Made by a program: the position numbers and the translations under genes. Positions 14,753-18,905 of a stretch of 18,905 nucleotides of DNA are shown piece after piece (the first letter of the stretch is position 1; each line of letters opens with the position of its first letter). The stretch lies in contig JAKBAC010000053.1 of the NCBI GenBank assembly GCA_021809365.1, positions 1-18,905 on the forward strand, written 5' to 3'. The notes beneath the pieces were generated by a model. It made no database searches. It worked only from the letters and a program-made list of their open reading frames with translations, and was not told the origin of the DNA. This DNA is from Planctomycetota bacterium. Its GTDB lineage: Bacteria > Planctomycetota > Phycisphaerae > WQYP01.

Positions 14753-15553
14753 TCATACCCCGCTGGCAACTCGCCCTTTGATCTCGATTTTTATCGGTCC
14801 ATATTTCGCAGTGGATATATATAGCCACGTAATAAATTCGCCGTGTGGAGTTGAGGATGGCACATTGATCATCAAGGTTAATGATCGGTCAGCAACAGCG
14901 TGCGATGCTCCGATTCTATTTAGTAGAATATTAGAATTCTTTTCGGGCTTAACTTCGGCTGATTTGGGCAGCGATCGCAATAAATTGCGCCGGCCACGAA
15001 AATATATGGACACCGCGACTGTCATACCACGATTTATTCTTCCAATATCAACCCGACAGGGGTAAACAACAAACGGTCCTCTCGGAACTACGTCACCATA
15101 TAACACCAGCCGCAATGCATCGAACCCGCCACTGCTTGCCTTATAAATGACCGATACCCCCTTACTGAATGGACCATCCAGCCCTGGCAAGCTATGGTAA
15201 GTTGCCCTCACTAACGTGTTGCCGCCGGCCCTAATTTCCAGCAAACCACAGCTCACAGTAATGCATGAGCACGTCGGCACCAACTTGACTATCCTTACTG
15301 CCATCCGCGAAGAATTGGTAAGGATAAAGTCTGCTGTCTTATCCTGGCCCTCCTGCAACACACCAATATTCGCGACGCGCCGGTTACCATAAAGGGCATG
15401 GGCAACAACTTGAGGTGGCTGGGCACTATTGCTCCGTGAGCGAAACCACCAGCTTATGCTGAAACCAGCCATCGTAATAATGAATATGAGAAGAGGCAGC
15501 CTTCCAAAGTGCCGTAGGAATTGCCTCACATTTTCGAATCGTCTCTTTTTCAT
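14753..15553 (-). CDS. DUF1573-type membrane-anchored protein
   Basis: The 266-residue protein has a basic N-terminus, one hydrophobic segment (about 19-36) and then an extracytoplasmic part. The region 'NIGVLQEGQDKTADFILTN' (62-80) followed by 'VPTCSCITVSCGLLEIRAGG' (92-111) matches the DUF1573 pattern of an Ig-like fold with clustered cysteines (C95, C97, C102). A second beta-rich segment (about 160-260) ends the protein. The biochemical role of DUF1573 is not known to me. Its ATG overlaps the stop of the preceding gene (ATGA), so the two are translationally coupled. The sequence looks more AT-rich than ftsY or purF, with a less biased third position; this is a visual impression. Confidence 0.8.
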   Translation of the reverse strand: MKKRRFENVRQFLRHFGRLPLLIFIITMAGFSISWWFRSRSNSAQPPQVVAHALYGNRRVANIGVLQEGQDKTADFILTNSSRMAVRIVKLVPTCSCITVSCGLLEIRAGGNTLVRATYHSLPGLDGPFSKGVSVIYKASSGGFDALRLVLYGDVVPRGPFVVYPCRVDIGRINRGMTVAVSIYFRGRRNLLRSLPKSAEVKPEKNSNILLNRIGASHAVADRSLTLMINVPSSTPHGEFITWLYISTAKYGPIKIEIKGRVASGV

Positions 15554-16602
15554 TGTGATGGCTCATCCTTCTGCCGCATCCCATTATCCCATTTCTTCAT
15601 TAGATTAAATATTTCTTTGTCGGTGAGCCTCATGGGCCGGGATACGATACGGAATGTGTGGCCAGTGCGTTGATCCAGAACAACTGCCCCTTTTGGCCAG
15701 ACAATCATGAAATCTTTCTCCACCATCGGATGCTTGATAACGGCATATTTGATGTGGCTCAGGCGCACATTTCTGCTCGACCGTCCCCCGCCGCCCAAAG
15801 GCAGATCTGTTTCCACGATCCTCCCCGGTAGCCAGATTCCATTAACTTTTCGAAAATGGCCGCAATGAATCCTAACGAACGCCACACCGCCTTTTAGGGC
15901 CGTGAATTCGGTGATTTCCAATCTGGGCACCGAGTGAAATGTCCACCGGGAGTCGTAACCACCTCCACTGGTGCTGGAAAGTGTAAATGCACCGCCAGCA
16001 AGACTAATCAGATGCATCTTCTTGACCTTCGACAGTTCGATAAGGCGTTCCGATCCCCATCCTTTCAATCCGATAGCCATTGCTAATGTCGAGTTAGGAA
16101 TAGGCTCACTTGCACTAATTATTCCAAGCGGGCTGCTTTGCCGAAATTCATAATTAAGTAGTTCGCAACGGTCCGGCATATACGATCGTATCCCATGGAT
16201 AATTCCATAGCCCGATCCTTTTGGCGATGCCAACGCCGCAACGCTTCCCGGACGCATCAAATAATCGTACCAAACGCAGTCATATGAACAGATAAATGTG
16301 CAAGCATAGCGTACACGACTATTGCGAACGGGACCCGCTTTGCCGCCAGTTTTTCGCTCGATCATCCGTATTGTTGCAGCGATCTTCGCCCTATCAAACG
16401 GAGTGTATTCCACAACCTTGCGATAAACGATATGCAAACCATCCAACCTTGATAGCCTGCTAGCCACCTCCGGCAAAATATCTGAGGCACCCCTTGCACT
16501 CAAGGTAGCGGCGCCCCTGACATCCGGTTGCAGAGAACCTCCGATGGCTGCGTGGCACAGGAAAATAAAAAAAAATGCAAAACAAACTCGTTTCGTCAGC
16601 AT
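15550..16602 (-). CDS. Exported protein of unknown function with LolA-like flavour
   Basis: I do not recognise a named family with confidence. The 350-residue product begins with a signal peptide (MLTKRV, then a Phe-rich core to about residue 21) and is otherwise soluble and beta-rich. The C-terminal part ('FVRIHCGHFRKVNGIWLPGR', 242-261, then 'WPKGAVVLDQRTGHTFRIV', 302-320) resembles the 'PkGt-V-D' tail of LolA-like or outer-membrane-lipoprotein-sorting-like planctomycete proteins. That link is weak and comes from memory. Several cysteines are present (C101, C105, C109, C146, C247). ATG 16602 is selected by GGAG 7 nt upstream and by the signal peptide; the frame opens at 16695. It sits 53 nt after the Cys-rich gene and overlaps the DUF1573 gene by 4 nt. 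Confidence 0.75.
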   Translation of the reverse strand: MLTKRVCFAFFFIFLCHAAIGGSLQPDVRGAATLSARGASDILPEVASRLSRLDGLHIVYRKVVEYTPFDRAKIAATIRMIERKTGGKAGPVRNSRVRYACTFICSYDCVWYDYLMRPGSVAALASPKGSGYGIIHGIRSYMPDRCELLNYEFRQSSPLGIISASEPIPNSTLAMAIGLKGWGSERLIELSKVKKMHLISLAGGAFTLSSTSGGGYDSRWTFHSVPRLEITEFTALKGGVAFVRIHCGHFRKVNGIWLPGRIVETDLPLGGGGRSSRNVRLSHIKYAVIKHPMVEKDFMIVWPKGAVVLDQRTGHTFRIVSRPMRLTDKEIFNLMKKWDNGMRQKDEPSQ

Positions 16603-16655
16603 ACCTGCACTCCAATCCATACAAGTTCGGCATATGCAAAATGCATTGACCGGTG

Positions 16656-17117
16656 TTAAGCACCTTGCCCACAATATTCTGAATTCACACCACACGACGG
16701 CTCCTGCAAATCGGTCTTGTATAGTAGGTCTCCACTACACCCCGAACCTGCAAATACTTCGATTGTTCCACATGTCATCATCGGGCCATTCTGTGTACAT
16801 TGTTTTCCAGCATCATAATTCTGCGACGATGAAATGCATGAGTGCCACGGAGCCGGAACAACTTCACTAGAAGTGCCGAGGCTTGGGCTGTTTGCGCATC
16901 CAAGGCCACACCCGCCGCTCACACCGCAGCAGATACTAGAGTTACCGCCACCACCCGTATTCTCTACACCCGGCACGGGGTTTCCTCCCGTCAGTTGGGC
17001 CATAAGTGTTCCTCCGCCAATGCCGATCGCCAGCCCCGCCGCACAGATGCCGGCGATGGCGGCGAGCCGCACCCTGCGACTTCCCCAATTGAATCGATCA
17101 TACATTTTACCGAACAT
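16656..17117 (-). CDS. Small Gly/Cys-rich exported protein
   Basis: The 153-residue product matches no family I know. A basic N-terminus (MFGKMYDRFNWGSRRVRL) leads into one Ala/Gly-rich hydrophobic segment (about 18-40, ending 'LMAQL'), which looks like a signal peptide or anchor. The rest has ten cysteines: C63, C64, C70, C74, C94, C107, C116, C127, C142 and C149. It is also rich in Gly, Ser and Asn ('NTGGGGNSSICCGVSGGCG'). The even count and export signal suggest a disulfide-stabilised protein. ATG 17117 is preferred because AAGGAG lies 8 nt upstream; ATG 17123 directly abuts the same ribosome site. It lies 64 nt downstream of the propeller gene and is followed by a DUF1573 gene and a CxxC redox gene. 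Confidence 0.75.
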   Translation of the reverse strand: MFGKMYDRFNWGSRRVRLAAIAGICAAGLAIGIGGGTLMAQLTGGNPVPGVENTGGGGNSSICCGVSGGCGLGCANSPSLGTSSEVVPAPWHSCISSSQNYDAGKQCTQNGPMMTCGTIEVFAGSGCSGDLLYKTDLQEPSCGVNSEYCGQGA

Positions 17118-17152
17118 AACCATTCTCCTTAAAAAACACCAATTTTTGCCAT

Positions 17153-17169
17153 TTCCGGAACTCCCGGAA
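17153..17169 (-). promoter_or_regulatory. Hairpin in front of the Cys-rich gene
   Basis: A perfect 6-bp stem TTCCGG/CCGGAA with a 5-nt loop lies 12 nt after the propeller gene's stop. A T6 run follows about 16 nt further on (17136-17131), just before the AAGGAG ribosome site. It may tune read-through into the downstream genes, but the distance to the T run argues against a classic terminator. Confidence 0.3.
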
Positions 17170-17181
17170 CCGGCTGAAATT

Positions 17182-18905
17182 TCATTCCTGCGCTGCTTGC
17201 ACGTCTTTTCCATCTTTTACAAATTTCCGTATCACCGCAAACTCAATACCGCGATAGGAATCGCTCCACCGATCCCATCGAAGAGCCTTTTCAATATGCC
17301 GCGAAGTCATGATCCCCTGCCGAGCCTCCAGGGCCTCCCAGGCGCGGAACAGCCCCAAGCGATAATCAATTCGTGCCACGGCTGCCATTACAGCCTTTTT
17401 CGCCTTGAACATCCTTTGGCCATATCTTGCGGTATACCATCGGAGCAGTGATGTGTACGCCACCCGCTCCGTTTGCGCCCATACCTCGGGATTTTCATGC
17501 AGCATAAACTCTTCATCACGCAGCAGTCGCTGGACGAGATAGCCTACGGGAACGGCCGCACCGGCACGCTGGAGCGTGCCGGCAATTCCCGGCCATCGGC
17601 GACGCAACACCAAGCGGGCGGTCGCTTGGGTTTTCAAACGCTTTTGCCAAGCCTTCATACCATAATAATAGGGTGCCGGATGCTGGGCCAAGGGATCCAA
17701 AAACGCCCCGTTGAAAATGGTGCAAGATGAGTAGTTGCGGGCCACATGGATGGCCACTTTCATTGGGCCGTGAACCCAATAGCGTTTCCACACCCCGCCC
17801 CAGAAGTTCACCACCCGTTTGGTGCCCACGCCGCGCGCACGGGCCAGCGGAACCACATTGAACCGGCCACTTCTGATGAACGGATAAGACTCCGGCAACG
17901 TAATTACGGAAAGCCGGTAATCGCGATCCCGTGGTGGACTCGCATGGCCATCTTTGTTGAAGAAGTACAACGATAGGATGAAATCACCAGCCGGCACGTG
18001 CAGCATCACATAAAGGCCGGGCCCTTGCCAGGCGGTTGGGTAGGTTTCCGAGTGGTCGTCGATCTCCGATTCCCGCCGATCTACACTCCGTGTGGTCAGA
18101 TGCTTAACCACTCGGCTGTCGAGGTACACCGCAGGCAGTTCCAGAACCCGCCTTTCCGTGGTGGCCAGCCATTGCACCCAATAGCGGACCGAGTCTCCCA
18201 GCCGATGGTGCGGCCCAATCAAATCAACGTGGTCGAGGTACTGCGGCCCGGCCCCCCATACATAATCTTCGGGTGAGCAGCACGCAAACAGGCACGCCCA
18301 ATATCTTCCATATCTTCCCAGCCAACTGCCTTGTGTCCGCCAATCGGCGGCAATTGGAATTACCGAGGGGATGGAACCTGGCGATGGCAGCGGTGTAGAT
18401 TCCAATTGCTTGCACAGTGCGGCCAATTGGATGTTGCTCGGTGCCGCCGCCGCCTGCGGCAACGCAGGTATTACTCTCTGGGAAAATTTCCGCTTTGTAA
18501 TTCCGGTCGTATTTGGTTCAGAAGCTGGAATCGTTTTATCAAATACCCATGCCCCACTGCCATATCGACCAATCAGCATGATCTGTCGCGGACGAAATGC
18601 AGCTTGGCGGGTGGGGACACCCGCGCCCCCATTTACACTGCCCTGGCGGCCGAGGTCGCCGGTGCCCCCATTATGCACGGACGCAACTTGCACATTCACC
18701 GGACATAAGCAGGAAATATATTCATCGGTTCCTGCGGAGATCATCTGTCCATTGTAATAGCTCGGTGCGATGGCGTAAGCCTCACTGCGATAACTCTGAC
18801 TGCTTCTCGGATTAAGAACCTGATAGCCATTGCGCCAAGTTCCAACCCAGATATTACCGATCCCGTCTTGGGCTACCGTTGTGACATGATCCCCCGGCAA
18901 CAGCC
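17182..18905 (-). CDS. C-terminal part of a Reg_prop propeller protein (5' end outside window)
   Basis: The frame is open to the window edge, so the gene begins beyond 18905; a TTG at 18900 is not taken as the start. The first visible residues, 'HVTTVAQDGIGNIWVGT', are a typical Reg_prop blade, implying an upstream beta-propeller. After a Gly-rich linker (about 78-94 from 18900) comes a region with 'YGRYWACLFACCSPEDYVWGAGP' split over 197-219, 'IGPHHRLGDSVRYWVQWL' (228-245), 'DDHSETYP' (281-288) and 'ILSLYFFNKDGH' (308-319). I recall similar C-terminal regions from large uncharacterised planctomycete proteins, but I know of no function. The C-terminus is basic and helical. It is the first gene seen of the right-hand cluster, 64 nt before the Cys-rich gene. 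Confidence 0.75.
   Translation of the reverse strand, partial: LLPGDHVTTVAQDGIGNIWVGTWRNGYQVLNPRSSQSYRSEAYAIAPSYYNGQMISAGTDEYISCLCPVNVQVASVHNGGTGDLGRQGSVNGGAGVPTRQAAFRPRQIMLIGRYGSGAWVFDKTIPASEPNTTGITKRKFSQRVIPALPQAAAAPSNIQLAALCKQLESTPLPSPGSIPSVIPIAADWRTQGSWLGRYGRYWACLFACCSPEDYVWGAGPQYLDHVDLIGPHHRLGDSVRYWVQWLATTERRVLELPAVYLDSRVVKHLTTRSVDRRESEIDDHSETYPTAWQGPGLYVMLHVPAGDFILSLYFFNKDGHASPPRDRDYRLSVITLPESYPFIRSGRFNVVPLARARGVGTKRVVNFWGGVWKRYWVHGPMKVAIHVARNYSSCTIFNGAFLDPLAQHPAPYYYGMKAWQKRLKTQATARLVLRRRWPGIAGTLQRAGAAVPVGYLVQRLLRDEEFMLHENPEVWAQTERVAYTSLLRWYTARYGQRMFKAKKAVMAAVARIDYRLGLFRAWEALEARQGIMTSRHIEKALRWDRWSDSYRGIEFAVIRKFVKDGKDVQAAQE

Noticed and set aside
14913..14929. ATTCTA-TTTAG-TAGAAT inverted repeat
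   Set aside because: It lies inside the DUF1573 coding region in AT-rich sequence and is short enough to be chance.

Overview
The window looks like a piece of a Planctomycetota chromosome, possibly of the Phycisphaerae. This is inferred from gene content and not proven: a large secreted-type protein with a Reg_prop propeller remnant and an 'NKDGH' C-terminal region, a DUF1573 protein, a MauE/DoxX-type membrane protein with a thioredoxin-like tail, and moderately high GC. No phage, plasmid, transposase or CRISPR array is visible.

Layout from left to right. Positions 1-112 hold a truncated copy of a dispersed fold-back repeat, followed by a candidate promoter and tRNA-Thr(TGT) at 345-416. Reading left, a branched-chain aminotransferase (ilvE) is followed by a divergent glycosyltransferase-like gene. 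Reading right, a predicted lipoprotein thiol peroxidase (tpx) and tRNA-Asp(GTC) run head-on into purF. Further right, on the minus strand, a large membrane hybrid histidine kinase and an HD-GYP response regulator form a tight pair separated by 4 nt. Upstream of the kinase lies the complete 180-bp copy of the repeat (9939-10118), which has about 34-bp terminal inverted repeats and ends 2 nt from tRNA-Ala(TGC). Then come a DEAD-box RNA helicase with a DEVD motif, a divergent metallo-beta-lactamase-fold gene that has lost most metal ligands, and ftsY, which converges on that gene with a 5-nt gap.

The right-hand 5.3 kb (13593-18905, all minus strand) is the accessory-looking part. In transcription order it has the C-terminal part of the propeller protein (cut by the window edge), a small Gly/Cys-rich exported protein, an exported protein of LolA-like flavour, a membrane-anchored DUF1573 protein (ATGA overlap with the preceding gene) and a MauE/DoxX-thioredoxin fusion. 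The Cys-rich candidate substrate, the CxxC redox protein and the DUF1573 partner suggest a dedicated envelope export and disulfide-formation module. This is the best candidate for an undescribed system here.

The rest is housekeeping: purine and branched-chain amino acid synthesis, SRP-dependent targeting, RNA metabolism, peroxide defence and probable cyclic-di-GMP signalling. All functional calls come from reading motifs by eye; no database search was run.
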